Shown here: positions 52,688-62,246 of the stretch, piece after piece
Layout: each line of letters starts with the position of its first letter
Position numbering within the stretch: the stretch's first letter is position 1
Assembly (NCBI RefSeq): GCF_030378205.1
Contig: NZ_CP127385.1
Location: forward strand, 6,364,001 to 6,428,000
From: Bradyrhizobium sp. NP1
GTDB lineage: Bacteria; Pseudomonadota; Alphaproteobacteria; Rhizobiales; Xanthobacteraceae
Length of the DNA: 64,000 nucleotides
Direction of reading: 5' to 3'
Translations under genes and position numbers: made by a program
The notes under the pieces: generated by a model
What the model was told of the DNA's origin: nothing
What the model saw: only the letters and a program-made list of their open reading frames with translations
Databases searched by the model: none

Positions 52688-54487
52688 ATGAAACCGACCG
52701 ATATTTCGGCGCCCGACTACTTCCACAAGGTGGTCGACTGCCAATGGGCTTGTCCCGCACATACCCCGGTTCCCGAATATATCCGACTGATCGCGCAGGG
52801 GCGTTACAGCGACGCCTACATGATCAATTGGCAGTCCAACGTATTCCCTGGCATTCTCGGCCGCACCTGCGACCGTCCCTGCGAGCCGGCCTGCCGGCGC
52901 GGCCGCGTCGAGGAAAATCCGGTCGCGATCTGCCGCCTGAAGCGCGTCGCAGCCGATTTCAAGGACGACATCAGACAACGCCTGCCGAGGCCGAGCGCCA
53001 GGAACGGCAAGCGCATCGCGCTGGTCGGCGGCGGCCCCGCCTCGCTCGCGGTGGCGCGCGATCTCGCCCCGCTCGGCTATCACTGCACCGTGTTCGATGC
53101 TGATCCGAAGGCGGGCGGCATGATGCGGTCGCAGATTCCGAAGTTCCGCCTGCCCGACTCCGTGATCGACGAGGAGACCGACTACATCCTGAACCTCGGC
53201 ATCGAGTTCAAGGGCGGCACGCGCATCGACAGCATGAAGAAGCTGCTCGCCGACAAGTACGATGCGATCTTCGTCGGAAGTGGCGCGCCGCGCGGCCGCG
53301 AGCTCGACATTCCCGGCCGGAAAGAGGCGGCCAAGAACATCCATATCGGCATCGACTGGCTTTCCAGCGTCTCGTTCGGCCACATCGACAAGATCGGCAA
53401 GCGCGTGATCGTGCTCGGCGGCGGCAACACCGCGATGGACTGCTGCCGCACCGCGCGCCGCCTCGGCGGCGAGGACGTCAAGGTGATCGTGCGTTCCGGC
53501 TTCGAGGAGATGAAGGCCAGCCCGTGGGAAAAAGAAGACGCCATGCACGAGGATATCCCGATCCTCAACTTCATGGTGCCGGTCGCCTTTGTCCACGACA
53601 ACGGCAAGCTGACGGGCGTCACCTTCCAGAAGGTGCGCGCCGAATACGACGCCAAGGGCAAGCGCAGCCTGGTGCCCGCCGGCGAGCCGGACCAGACGAT
53701 CCCCTGCGACGACGTGCTGGTCGCGGTCGGCCAGGAAAATGCCTTCCCCTGGATCGAGCGCGACTGCGGCATCGAATTCGACAAATGGAACATGCCGAAG
53801 GTCGATCCCAAGACCATGGGCTCGACCCATCCGAAGGTCTTCTTCGGCGGCGACGCCGCGTTCGGGCCGAAAAACATCATCTGGGCGGTCGCGCACGGCC
53901 ATGACGCCGCGCTCTCGATCCACAAGCTCGTCTCAGGCGAGGATATCAGCGAGCGGCCGCTGCCCGAGGTGCACATCTCCTCGCAGAAGATGGGCATCCA
54001 CGAGTGGAGCTACGACAACGACATTTCCGCCGACATGCGCTTCAAGGTGCCGCATCGCGACAAGGTGGTGGCGCTCAAGGACATCAGGGCCGAGGTCGAG
54101 CTCGGCTATGACGTCAAGCTCGCGCTCGGCGAGGCGCAGCGCTGCCTGAACTGCGACGTGCAGACGGTGTTCGCCCCGAACCTCTGCATTGAATGCGACG
54201 CCTGCGTCGACATCTGCCCGATGGATTGCATCACCTTCACGGAGAACGGCGAGGAAGGCGATCTTCGCCAGCGGCTGAAGGCCCCCTCACCCCACCACGA
54301 CCAGGCGCTATACGTCGCCGACGGCCTGAAGACCGGCCGCGTGATGGTGAAGGACGAAGACGTCTGCTTGCACTGCGGCCTGTGCGCCGAGCGCTGCCCC
54401 ACCGGCGCGTGGGACATGCAGAAATACCTTATCGATATGGTTCACGCAGGTTCATCATGCCCGACAAAAAGCCGCTCAGCAGCGTAA
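52688..54487 (+). CDS. GltD-like NADPH oxidoreductase subunit with ferredoxin clusters (KorC type)
   Basis: A 599-aa flavoprotein. The N-terminal GltD-type cluster domain has cysteines in CQWACPAHTPVPEY and GRTCDRPCEPACRRG. FAD binds at VALVGGGPASLAVARDLAPL-like residues near 115 and NADPH at VIVLGGGNTAMDCC near 240. Two [4Fe-4S] motifs at the C-terminus are CIECDACVDICP and CLHCGLCAERCP. This matches the NADP-reducing subunit (KorC) of the 2-oxoglutarate:NADP+ oxidoreductase known from Azoarcus/Thauera. The alpha gene starts 31 bases before its stop. Electrons from the 2-oxoacid would pass to NADP+ within one complex. Confidence 0.87.
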   Translation: MKPTDISAPDYFHKVVDCQWACPAHTPVPEYIRLIAQGRYSDAYMINWQSNVFPGILGRTCDRPCEPACRRGRVEENPVAICRLKRVAADFKDDIRQRLPRPSARNGKRIALVGGGPASLAVARDLAPLGYHCTVFDADPKAGGMMRSQIPKFRLPDSVIDEETDYILNLGIEFKGGTRIDSMKKLLADKYDAIFVGSGAPRGRELDIPGRKEAAKNIHIGIDWLSSVSFGHIDKIGKRVIVLGGGNTAMDCCRTARRLGGEDVKVIVRSGFEEMKASPWEKEDAMHEDIPILNFMVPVAFVHDNGKLTGVTFQKVRAEYDAKGKRSLVPAGEPDQTIPCDDVLVAVGQENAFPWIERDCGIEFDKWNMPKVDPKTMGSTHPKVFFGGDAAFGPKNIIWAVAHGHDAALSIHKLVSGEDISERPLPEVHISSQKMGIHEWSYDNDISADMRFKVPHRDKVVALKDIRAEVELGYDVKLALGEAQRCLNCDVQTVFAPNLCIECDACVDICPMDCITFTENGEEGDLRQRLKAPSPHHDQALYVADGLKTGRVMVKDEDVCLHCGLCAERCPTGAWDMQKYLIDMVHAGSSCPTKSRSAA

Positions 54488-56304
54488 ACGACTTCGTCGT
54501 CCGCTTTGCCAACGTCAACGGTTCGGGTTCCGCCAGCGCCAACGAGCTGTTCGCGCGCGCGGTGCTGCGCCACGGCGTGCCGGTCTCGCCGCGCAACATC
54601 TTCCCCTCCAACATCCAGGGCCTGCCGACCTGGTACGAGGTGCGGGTGACCGAGGAAGGCCATCTCGGCGCCCGCGGCGGCGTCGACATGATGGTGGCGA
54701 TGAACCCGCAGACCTGGGACAAGGACGTCGCCGGAATCGAGCCCGGCGGCTATTTGTTCTACGACTCGACCAAGCCGATGCCGTCCTCGAAATTCCGCGA
54801 CGACATCACCGTGATCGGCGTGCCGCTGACCGCGATCGCCAACTCCACCTACACCGATCCGCGGCAGCGCCAGCTCTTCAAGAACATCATCTATCTGGGC
54901 GCGCTGTGCGCGCTGTTCGACATGGACCCGAAGCTGATCGAGCAGCTGATCGGCGAGCAGTACAAGGGCAAGGAGAAGCTGTTGTCGTCCAACGTCCATG
55001 CGCTGCATCTCGGCCGCGACTGGGCGCTGCAGAACCTGAAATGCCCGATCGGGCTTCGCATCAAGAAGGCGGACAAGGTCGGCGACCGCATCTTCATCGA
55101 GGGCAACAGCGCCGCCGCGCTCGGGGCCGTCTATGGCGGCGCCACGGTGTGCGCCTGGTATCCGATCACGCCGTCCTCGTCGGTGGCGGAGGCATTCACC
55201 AGCCACTGCCAGAAGCTGCGCCACGATCCCGAGACCGGCAAGGCGAAATACGCCATCGTGCAGGGCGAGGACGAGCTCGCCTCGATCGGCATCGTGATCG
55301 GCGCGTCCTGGAACGGCGCCCGCGCCTTCACCGCGACCTCCGGCCCCGGCATCTCGCTGATGACGGAGTTCATCGGCCTGTCCTATTTCGCCGAAATTCC
55401 CGCCGTCATCATGAACATCCAGCGCGCCGGTCCCTCGACCGGCATGCCGACGCGCACCCAGCAATGCGACATCATCGCCTGCGCCTACGCCTCGCATGGC
55501 GACACCAAGCATGTGCTGCTGTTCCCGGAAGATCCGGCGGAAGCCTTCGAATTCGCCGCCGCCGCCTTCGACCTCGCCGAGCGGCTGCAGACCGTGATCT
55601 TCCTGATGCTCGACCTCGACATCGGCATGAACCACCGGCTCAGCCGTCCGCTGAAGTGGGACGATTCGCGGCAATATGACCGCGGCAAGATCATGACCGC
55701 GGAAATGCTCGACGAGGGCCGCGACTTCGGCCGCTATCTCGACGTCGATGGCGACGGCATCCCGTACCGCACCTATCCCGGAACGCACCCGACCAAGGGC
55801 TCGTTCTTCACCCGCGGCACGTCGCGCGACCGCTATGCGCGCTATTCCGAGGAAGGCTCGGTCTACGCCGACAACATGCAGCGCCTGGTGCGCAAGTTCG
55901 AGACCGCGCAGGATCTGGTGCCGCGGCCGCTGCAGGCCAATGCGGCAAAGCCCACCAAATATGGCGTGATCTATTTCGGCTCGACGGCCCCCGCGATGGA
56001 CGAGGCGATCGGGCTACTGGAAGCGCGCGGCCACCAGCTCGACCGCATGCGCATCCGGGCCTTCCCGTTCCACTCCTCGGTCGCGAGCTTCATCGCCGAC
56101 CACGATTTCGTCTACGTCGTCGAGCAGAACCGCGACGGCCAGCTCAGACAGCTGATCGTCAACGAGAACGGCATCGATCCGGTGCGGCTGGTGCCGATCC
56201 TGCACTATGACGGCACCCCGATCACCGCCCGCTTCATCGCCAACGCGATCGGCGACCACCAGGATCACCTCAAGGTGACCCCGCTCCGCAAGGCCGTGTC
56301 ATGA
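54457..56304 (+). CDS. 2-oxoacid:acceptor oxidoreductase, alpha (gamma-alpha fused) subunit
   Basis: A 615-aa fused subunit. The N-terminal third is the gamma domain (FVVRFANVNGSGSASANELF, then PTWYEVRVTEEGHLGARGG). The rest is the alpha/pyrimidine domain: YPITPSSSVAEAF, FTATSGPGISLMTEFIGLSY and RAGPSTGMPTRTQQCDI, the substrate and CoA loop signature. It starts inside the previous gene (31-base overlap) and overlaps the beta gene by four bases. It catalyses oxidative decarboxylation of a 2-oxoacid, probably 2-oxoglutarate, to acyl-CoA. The substrate is inferred from the operon type. Confidence 0.9.
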   Translation: MPDKKPLSSVNDFVVRFANVNGSGSASANELFARAVLRHGVPVSPRNIFPSNIQGLPTWYEVRVTEEGHLGARGGVDMMVAMNPQTWDKDVAGIEPGGYLFYDSTKPMPSSKFRDDITVIGVPLTAIANSTYTDPRQRQLFKNIIYLGALCALFDMDPKLIEQLIGEQYKGKEKLLSSNVHALHLGRDWALQNLKCPIGLRIKKADKVGDRIFIEGNSAAALGAVYGGATVCAWYPITPSSSVAEAFTSHCQKLRHDPETGKAKYAIVQGEDELASIGIVIGASWNGARAFTATSGPGISLMTEFIGLSYFAEIPAVIMNIQRAGPSTGMPTRTQQCDIIACAYASHGDTKHVLLFPEDPAEAFEFAAAAFDLAERLQTVIFLMLDLDIGMNHRLSRPLKWDDSRQYDRGKIMTAEMLDEGRDFGRYLDVDGDGIPYRTYPGTHPTKGSFFTRGTSRDRYARYSEEGSVYADNMQRLVRKFETAQDLVPRPLQANAAKPTKYGVIYFGSTAPAMDEAIGLLEARGHQLDRMRIRAFPFHSSVASFIADHDFVYVVEQNRDGQLRQLIVNENGIDPVRLVPILHYDGTPITARFIANAIGDHQDHLKVTPLRKAVS

Positions 56305-57356
56305 CCTATATTGCAAAGCCCAAATTCCATCATCCCGGCCTCGAAAAGAACGCGCTTGGCTTCATCCACCGCGACTACGAGGGCAAGATATCGACCTTGT
56401 GCGCCGGCTGCGGCCACGACTCGATCACCGCCTCGATCATCGAGGCCTGTTTCGAGCTGTCGATCGAGCCGCACCGGGTCGCCAAGATCTCCGGCATCGG
56501 CTGCTCGTCGAAGACGCCGGACTATTTCCTCGGCAATTCGCACGGCTTCAACTCGGTGCACGGCCGCATGCCGTCGGTCTTGACCGGCGCCAATCTCGCC
56601 AACCGCGACCTGATCTATCTCGGCGTTTCCGGCGACGGCGATTCCGCCTCCATCGGCTTCGGCCAGTTCGCGCATTCGATCCGGCGCGGCGTCAACATGG
56701 CCTACATCGTCGAAAACAACGGCGTGTACGGCCTGACCAAGGGCCAGTTCTCGGCGACCGCCGATCGCGGCTCGAAATCCAAGAAGGGCGTCGTCAACAC
56801 CGACAACGCCATCGACCTCGTCGCGATCGCGCTGCAGTTAGGGGCGACCTATGTGGCGCGCAGCTTTTCCGGCGACAAGAGCCAGCTCGTGCCGCTGATC
56901 GCCGGCGCGATCCAGCACCGGGGCGCGGCCTTCATCGACGTGATCAGCCCCTGCATCGCCTTCAACAACCACGCCGGCTCGACCAAGAGCTTCGACTACG
57001 TCCGCGAGCACAATGACGCGGTCAATCGCCTCGACGTCATCACCGGGCGCGATCCGATCACGGTCGATTACGCGCCGGGAACGGTGCAGATCGTGGAGCA
57101 GCACGACGGCACCAAGCTGGCGCTGCGCAAGATCGACGCGGACTACGATCCGCATGACCGGCTCGGCGCAATGACGTTCCTGCAGAAGCACGCCGCCAAG
57201 GGCCAGATCGTCACCGGCCTGCTCTATGTCGACCCGGATGCGGAAGACCTGCACACCCACCTCAACACGGTGGAAGCGCCGCTGAACCGGCTCGACGCCG
57301 ACGCGCTCTGCCCGGGCTCGGCCGCGCTGGAAAAGATCAACGCGAGCCTGCGCTGA
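56301..57356 (+). CDS. 2-oxoacid:acceptor oxidoreductase, beta (TPP) subunit
   Basis: A 351-aa thiamine-diphosphate subunit. CAGCGHDSITASIIEAC is the N-terminal CxGCGH motif, GVSGDGDSASIGFGQFAHSI is the TPP motif (GDGD) and the metal-binding Asn follows in IVENNGVYGLTKGQFSAT. Late cysteine VISPCIAFNNH is typical of the family. It overlaps the alpha gene by four bases (ATGA). Together with the two preceding subunits it forms the complete enzyme. A palindromic repeat follows immediately. Confidence 0.92.
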   Translation: MTYIAKPKFHHPGLEKNALGFIHRDYEGKISTLCAGCGHDSITASIIEACFELSIEPHRVAKISGIGCSSKTPDYFLGNSHGFNSVHGRMPSVLTGANLANRDLIYLGVSGDGDSASIGFGQFAHSIRRGVNMAYIVENNGVYGLTKGQFSATADRGSKSKKGVVNTDNAIDLVAIALQLGATYVARSFSGDKSQLVPLIAGAIQHRGAAFIDVISPCIAFNNHAGSTKSFDYVREHNDAVNRLDVITGRDPITVDYAPGTVQIVEQHDGTKLALRKIDADYDPHDRLGAMTFLQKHAAKGQIVTGLLYVDPDAEDLHTHLNTVEAPLNRLDADALCPGSAALEKINASLR

Positions 57357-57362
57357 CCTTTG

Positions 57363-57457
57363 CTGTCATTGCCGGGCTAGACCCGGCAATGCATCGGAAC
57401 CTGAAGACGCCTTTGCCGCAATTGATGGATGCGCGGGTCAAGCCCGCGGCATGACGA
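57363..57457. repeat. Palindromic intergenic repeat, family A diverged copy
   Basis: CTGTCATTGCCGGGCTAGACCCGGCAATGC on the left is a strong palindrome (summarised: TTGCCGGG..CCCGGCAA) and GCGCGGGTCAAGCCCGCGGC on the right a second. It fills almost the whole 108-base gap between two convergent operons, so it may end both transcripts. Confidence 0.8.
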
Positions 57458-57464
57458 GTTTGCC

Positions 57465-59009
57465 TCACGCCGCGGCAGGCACAAGGCGCGGGCTCAGCAC
57501 ATAATCCTTCAGCACCTTGCCGGTCGCGTCCTCCTCGACCAGCGACACGTCGTAGCTCCAGAGGTCGGCGAGGTGCTGCAGGACGCGCTTGGCGTCCGCC
57601 TCGTTGAGCTGGGCGCCGTTCACCACCGAATGCCGCAGCATCAGGCGCCGGTCGCCGGCAAGATCGACATCGACCACCTCGATATTGGCGTCGATGAAGC
57701 CGACGTCGTATTGCCGCGAAAGCTCGCGGCGCACGCGGCGATAGCCGCGCTCGTTGTGAATGGCGTCGACGCGGATGCCGGCGCGCTCCTCCGGATCGTC
57801 GTGCAGGTGGAACATGCGGAAATGCCGCATCAGCCGCGGGCTCAGGAACTGGCTGATGAAGCTCTCGTCGCGGTAATTGGCCCAGATATCACGCAGCACG
57901 CCCATCACGTCGTTGCGGCCGGCGATGTCGGGGAACCATTCGCGATCCTCCTCATCGGGGCTTGCGACGATGCGCTCGATGTCCTGCATCATCGCAAAGC
58001 CGAGCGCGTAAGGATTGAATCCGGAATAGCGCTGATCGTCGAACTCCGGCTGGAACACCACATTGGTGTGGGAGCGCAGGAATTCCAGGAAATTGCCGTC
58101 GGTTATCCGCTCCTGCTGGTGCAGGCGGTTCATGATGCGGTAGTGCACGTAGGTCGCGGTGCCCTCGTTCATCACCTTGGTCTGGCTCTGCGGATAGAAA
58201 TACTGCGCGATGTGGCGCACGATGCGCAGCAATTCGCGCTGCCAGGGCGCAAGACGCGGCGCCGACTTTTCCAGGAAATAAAGGATGTTCTCCTGCGGCA
58301 GCCCGAGCAGCTTGCGGCGGCGCTCGACGGAAAGCGTCGCGCTGCTCTTGGCGGGTCCGGTCGGCACCGTCCGCCACAGATCGTTGAACGCGGCCTCCTC
58401 ATGCATGCGCCGCAGACCGGCGCGCTTCTCCTCGGCGCGCAGGTCGATGTTCTTCTTGCCGGGATAGCGGTCGATGCCGTGCGACATCAGCGCATGCGCG
58501 GCGTCGAGCGTATGCTCGACCGCGAGCGAGCCGTGGCGTTCCTCGCATTGCGCGACATAGCGCTTGGCGAATTCGAGATAGTCGAGGATGCCATCGGCAT
58601 CGGTCCACTGCTTGAACAGGTAGTTGTTCTTGAAGAAGTGATTGTGGCCGAACGCGGCATGGGCGATCACCAGCGCCTGCATGGTCGCCGTGTTCTCCTC
58701 CATCAGGTAGGAGATGCAGGGCGAGGAGTTGATGACGATCTCGTAGGCGAGGCCCATCAGGCCCTTGCGGTAGGACGCCTCGTGGAACGCGAAATGCTTG
58801 CCGAACGACCAGTGCTTGTAGAACAGCGGCATGCCGACGGAGGAATAGGCGTCCAGCATCTGCTCGGCGGTGATCACCTCGATCTGGTTCGGATAGACGT
58901 CGAGCCCGAGCTCGCCGCAACCGATCTCGTCGCAGGCATCGTGGATGCGCTGGAGAATATGGAAATCCCAGTCCGCTTCCTGGAACAGCAGCCCCTTCGA
59001 AGCAGTCAT
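57465..59009 (-). CDS. SpoVR family protein
   Basis: A 514-aa soluble protein. It begins with WDFHILQRIHDACDEIGCGE and contains YKHWSFGKHFAFHEASYRKG, LAYEIVINSSPCISYLMEEN and AHAAFGHNHFFKNNYLF, the conserved His-rich blocks of SpoVR/YcgB. Its start overlaps the upstream YeaH-like gene by four bases. With PrkA and YeaH it forms a well-known three-gene stress and stationary-phase set. The biochemical role is unknown; the His blocks suggest metal binding. Confidence 0.95.
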   Translation of the reverse strand: MTASKGLLFQEADWDFHILQRIHDACDEIGCGELGLDVYPNQIEVITAEQMLDAYSSVGMPLFYKHWSFGKHFAFHEASYRKGLMGLAYEIVINSSPCISYLMEENTATMQALVIAHAAFGHNHFFKNNYLFKQWTDADGILDYLEFAKRYVAQCEERHGSLAVEHTLDAAHALMSHGIDRYPGKKNIDLRAEEKRAGLRRMHEEAAFNDLWRTVPTGPAKSSATLSVERRRKLLGLPQENILYFLEKSAPRLAPWQRELLRIVRHIAQYFYPQSQTKVMNEGTATYVHYRIMNRLHQQERITDGNFLEFLRSHTNVVFQPEFDDQRYSGFNPYALGFAMMQDIERIVASPDEEDREWFPDIAGRNDVMGVLRDIWANYRDESFISQFLSPRLMRHFRMFHLHDDPEERAGIRVDAIHNERGYRRVRRELSRQYDVGFIDANIEVVDVDLAGDRRLMLRHSVVNGAQLNEADAKRVLQHLADLWSYDVSLVEEDATGKVLKDYVLSPRLVPAAA

Positions 59010-60289
59010 GGCGCGACCTTCTCCTGCTTCGCCCGGCGCTGGAACAGCTCGTGGAACACCGGGAAGATTTCACTGCGGTCGGAGACCTTGCGCATCGAGA
59101 GCGGCGCACCGTCGGCGCGCAGCCGCTCGTACAGCGTCCACAGCGAGGAGTTCGGCATCTCGAACGAGTAGCCGCCGGCCTCCCCGACCTCGAGATAGGC
59201 GAAGAACTGGCAGATCGGCAGGATCGACTGGGTCAGGATCCGCCCGGTGAGCTCGGAGTCCGAGGTCAAATTGTCGCCGTCGGACGCCTGCGCGGCATAG
59301 ATGTTCCAGTCGGAGGGGCGGAAACGCGCCCGCACGATCTCGGTCATCGCCTGCAGCGCGCTCGACACCAGCGTGCCGCCCGACGCCGGCCCATAGAAGA
59401 AGGTCTGCTCGTCGACCTCCTCGGCGCGGTCGGTGTGGCGGATGAAGACGATCTCGACGTGGCGGTAGCGGCGCTTCAGGAACACGTAGAGCAGCATGTA
59501 GAACCGCTTGGCGAGATCCTTCATGTGCTCGGACATCGAGCCGGAAACGTCCATCAGGCAGAACATCACCGCCTGTGCCATCGGCTTGGGCACCGGCTCG
59601 AAACGGCGGTAGCGGATGTCGATCGGGTCGATGAAGGGAATGCGCTTCGCCTTTGCCTTCAGCGCCTCGATCTCGGCGATCAGCTCGGCGCGCCGCTCGC
59701 GGTCGTCGCACTCGGCAAGCTCGGCCTCGAGCTGGGCGATGGTTTCCGGCCGCGGCCGCCGCAACGCGACGCGCCGCGCCAGCGCGCGGCTTACGGTGCG
59801 GCTGATCGAGATATTGGCGGGCGAGCCGGACACGGAGTAGCCGGCGCGGTGCAGTCCCTCGCTCTCCGCCTCCGTCAGGCGGCGCTTGGCGAGATCGGGC
59901 AGTTCGAGGTCGTCGAGAAACAGGTTGACGAACTCGTCCCGGCTCAGCACGAAGCGGAACGCGTCCTCGCCGTCGCCCTCGCCCGGATCGGTCGGCTTGC
60001 CGCCGCCGCCCTGGCTGGAGCGCGGCAGCATGTCGCCCTCGACGAACTTCTTGTTGCCGGGCAGCACCATGTCGCGCGTGCCGCCCTCGCGGCGGAGGCG
60101 CGGCTCGTGCATGCCATCGAGCGGGATAGATACCTCGCCGCCTTCCAGGACGTCCTTGATGTCGCGGTCTTGCGAAGACTTCTTGACCGCTCCCTGAACC
60201 AGAGCCTTGGCCCGACGCAAGAACCGCTGCCGGTTCTCCAGACTCTTGCTGCCCGGATTCAGACGCCGGTCGACGATGTGAATGACCAC
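59006..60289 (-). CDS. YeaH/YhbH family VWA protein
   Basis: A 427-aa protein. The N-terminus VIHIVDRRLNPGSKSLENRQRFLRR (basic, family-typical) is followed by a helical middle and a VWA domain whose MIDAS is complete, MDVSGSMSEH. HVEIVFIRHTDRAEEVDEQTF is another family block. It is the partner of the kinase PrkA, encoded 13 bases upstream, and overlaps SpoVR by four bases. It probably takes part in the same starvation or stress pathway as E. coli YeaGH. Confidence 0.94.
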   Translation of the reverse strand: MVIHIVDRRLNPGSKSLENRQRFLRRAKALVQGAVKKSSQDRDIKDVLEGGEVSIPLDGMHEPRLRREGGTRDMVLPGNKKFVEGDMLPRSSQGGGGKPTDPGEGDGEDAFRFVLSRDEFVNLFLDDLELPDLAKRRLTEAESEGLHRAGYSVSGSPANISISRTVSRALARRVALRRPRPETIAQLEAELAECDDRERRAELIAEIEALKAKAKRIPFIDPIDIRYRRFEPVPKPMAQAVMFCLMDVSGSMSEHMKDLAKRFYMLLYVFLKRRYRHVEIVFIRHTDRAEEVDEQTFFYGPASGGTLVSSALQAMTEIVRARFRPSDWNIYAAQASDGDNLTSDSELTGRILTQSILPICQFFAYLEVGEAGGYSFEMPNSSLWTLYERLRADGAPLSMRKVSDRSEIFPVFHELFQRRAKQEKVAP

Positions 60290-60302
60290 TTGCTCATCCG
60301 CC

Positions 60303-62246
60303 TCAGCCGGCTTGTTTCACACGCATATACCACTCGACGAGCCGCCGGACTTGCCGCTCGGTGTAGCCACGCGCCACCATCCGCGCGACGAACTCGCCGT
60401 GCTTCTTCTCGGTGTCGGTGTCCTTCTTCGAGCCGAAGGAGATCACCGGAAGCAGATCCTCGACCTGCGAGAATATACGCTTCTCGATCACCTCGCGAAT
60501 CTTCTCGTAGGAGGTCCAGTTCGGATTCTTGCCGCCATTCTGCGCCCGCGAACGCAGCGAGAACTTGACCACCTCGTTGCGGAAATCCTTCGGGTTGGCG
60601 ATGCCGGCCGGCTTCTCGATCTTGGTCAGCTCCTGGTTCAAGAGCTCGCGATCCATCAGCTGGCCGGTGTCGGGGTCCTTGAAGTCCTGATCCTCGATCC
60701 AGGCGTCGGCATAGTCGACGTAGCGGTCGAACAGGTTCTGGCCGTAATCGGCATAGGATTCCAGATAGGCCTTCTGGATCTCGTGGCCGATGAACTCGGC
60801 GTAGCGCGGCGCCAGCTCGGCCTTGATGAATTCGAGGTAGCGCTTCTCGATCTCCTCGGAAAGCTGCTCGCGCCGGATCGACTGCTCCAGCGTGTACATC
60901 AAATGCACAGCGTCGGCCGCGACCTCCGAGGTGTCGTGGTTGAAGGTCGCGGCCAGCACCTTGAACGCGAAGCGCGTCGAGGCGCCGTCCATGCCTTCGT
61001 CGACGCCGGCGGCGTCCTTGTATTCCTGGACGCTGCGCGCCTTCGGATCGGATTCCTTCAGGGTTTCGCCGTCATACACCCGCATCTTGGCGAACACGGT
61101 CGAATTCTCGTGCTTGCGCAGCCGCGACATCACCGAGAAGCGGGCCATCGTCTCCAGCGTCGCCGGCGCGCAAGGCGCGGAGGCAAGCTCGGAGCCCTGG
61201 ATCAGCTTCTCGTAGATCTTCTGCTCCTCGGTGACGCGCAGCACGTACGGCACCTTGATGACGCAGATGCGGTCGATGAAGGCCTCGTTGTTCTTGTTGG
61301 CCTTGAAGCTCTGCCACTCGGCCTCGTTCGAGTGCGCCAGGATGATGCCGGTGAACGGGATCGCGCCGATATTCTCGGTGCCGATGTAGTTGCCTTCCTG
61401 CGTCGCCGTCAAAAGCGGATGCAGCATCTTGATCGGCGCCTTGAACATCTCGACGAATTCGAGAATGCCCTGGTTGGCGCGGTTCAGCCCGCCCGAATAG
61501 CTGTAGGCGTCGGGGTCGTTCTGGGCGTAGGTCTCGAGCTTGCGGATGTCGACCTTGCCGACCAGCGAGGAGATATCCTGGTTGTTCTCGTCGCCGGGCT
61601 CGGTCTTGGCGACCGCGATCTGGCGCAGCCGCGACGGCTGGAGCTTGGCGACGCGGAATTGCGAGATGTCGCCGCCGAACGCTTCCAGCCGCTTGTAGCA
61701 CCACGGGCTCATCAGCCCGGTGAGGCGGCGCCGCGGAATGCCGTACTTCTCCTCGATCATCGGCCCGAGCGTCTCGGGATCGAACAGGCTGAGCGGCGAC
61801 TCGAACACCGGGCTCAACTCGTCGCCGGCCTTCAGCACGTAGATCGGGTGCACTTCCATCAGCGACTTCAGCCGCTCGGCGAGCGACGATTTGCCGCCGC
61901 CGACCGGGCCGAGCAGGTAGAGGATCTGCTTGCGCTCTTCCAGCCCCTGCGCGGCGTGGCGGAAGAAGCCGACGATGCGCTCGATGGTTTCCTCCATGCC
62001 GTAGAAGCCGGAGAACGCTGGATAGGTGCGCACCGTTCGGTTCAAAAAGATACGGCCAAGGCGGGGGTCCTTGGCCGTGTCGATCATCTGGGGCTCGCCA
62101 ATGGCAGCTAGGAGTCGTTCGGCCGCATTCGCATATCGCATCGGATCACTTCGACACGACTCCAGATATTCAGCCATCGACATATCGCTCTGGCTTCGCG
62201 CCTCGAAGGATCGAGCGAAAGCGTTGAACAGAGAATCGTTGTACAT
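60303..62246 (-). CDS. prkA: PrkA serine protein kinase (YeaG type)
   Basis: A 647-aa protein. It has an N-terminal AAA-like module with Walker A GPVGGGKSSL, a Walker B-type acidic block and the PrkA core NRTVRTYPAFSGFYGMEETI, then a C-terminal kinase-like part (YVDYADAWIEDQDFKDPDTG). It is the first gene of the prkA-yeaH-spoVR operon. The ATG at 62246 is used as it follows GAGAGGGAT and gives the typical MYNDSLF start; a codon at 62261 is less likely. The preceding kilobase has no clear gene. Confidence 0.95.
   Translation of the reverse strand: MYNDSLFNAFARSFEARSQSDMSMAEYLESCRSDPMRYANAAERLLAAIGEPQMIDTAKDPRLGRIFLNRTVRTYPAFSGFYGMEETIERIVGFFRHAAQGLEERKQILYLLGPVGGGKSSLAERLKSLMEVHPIYVLKAGDELSPVFESPLSLFDPETLGPMIEEKYGIPRRRLTGLMSPWCYKRLEAFGGDISQFRVAKLQPSRLRQIAVAKTEPGDENNQDISSLVGKVDIRKLETYAQNDPDAYSYSGGLNRANQGILEFVEMFKAPIKMLHPLLTATQEGNYIGTENIGAIPFTGIILAHSNEAEWQSFKANKNNEAFIDRICVIKVPYVLRVTEEQKIYEKLIQGSELASAPCAPATLETMARFSVMSRLRKHENSTVFAKMRVYDGETLKESDPKARSVQEYKDAAGVDEGMDGASTRFAFKVLAATFNHDTSEVAADAVHLMYTLEQSIRREQLSEEIEKRYLEFIKAELAPRYAEFIGHEIQKAYLESYADYGQNLFDRYVDYADAWIEDQDFKDPDTGQLMDRELLNQELTKIEKPAGIANPKDFRNEVVKFSLRSRAQNGGKNPNWTSYEKIREVIEKRIFSQVEDLLPVISFGSKKDTDTEKKHGEFVARMVARGYTERQVRRLVEWYMRVKQAG

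Noticed and set aside
54193..54456. N-terminal extension of the 2-oxoacid oxidoreductase alpha gene
   Set aside because: These codons are a shadow of the ferredoxin cluster region of the preceding gene; the ATG at 54457 gives the standard gamma-domain start.
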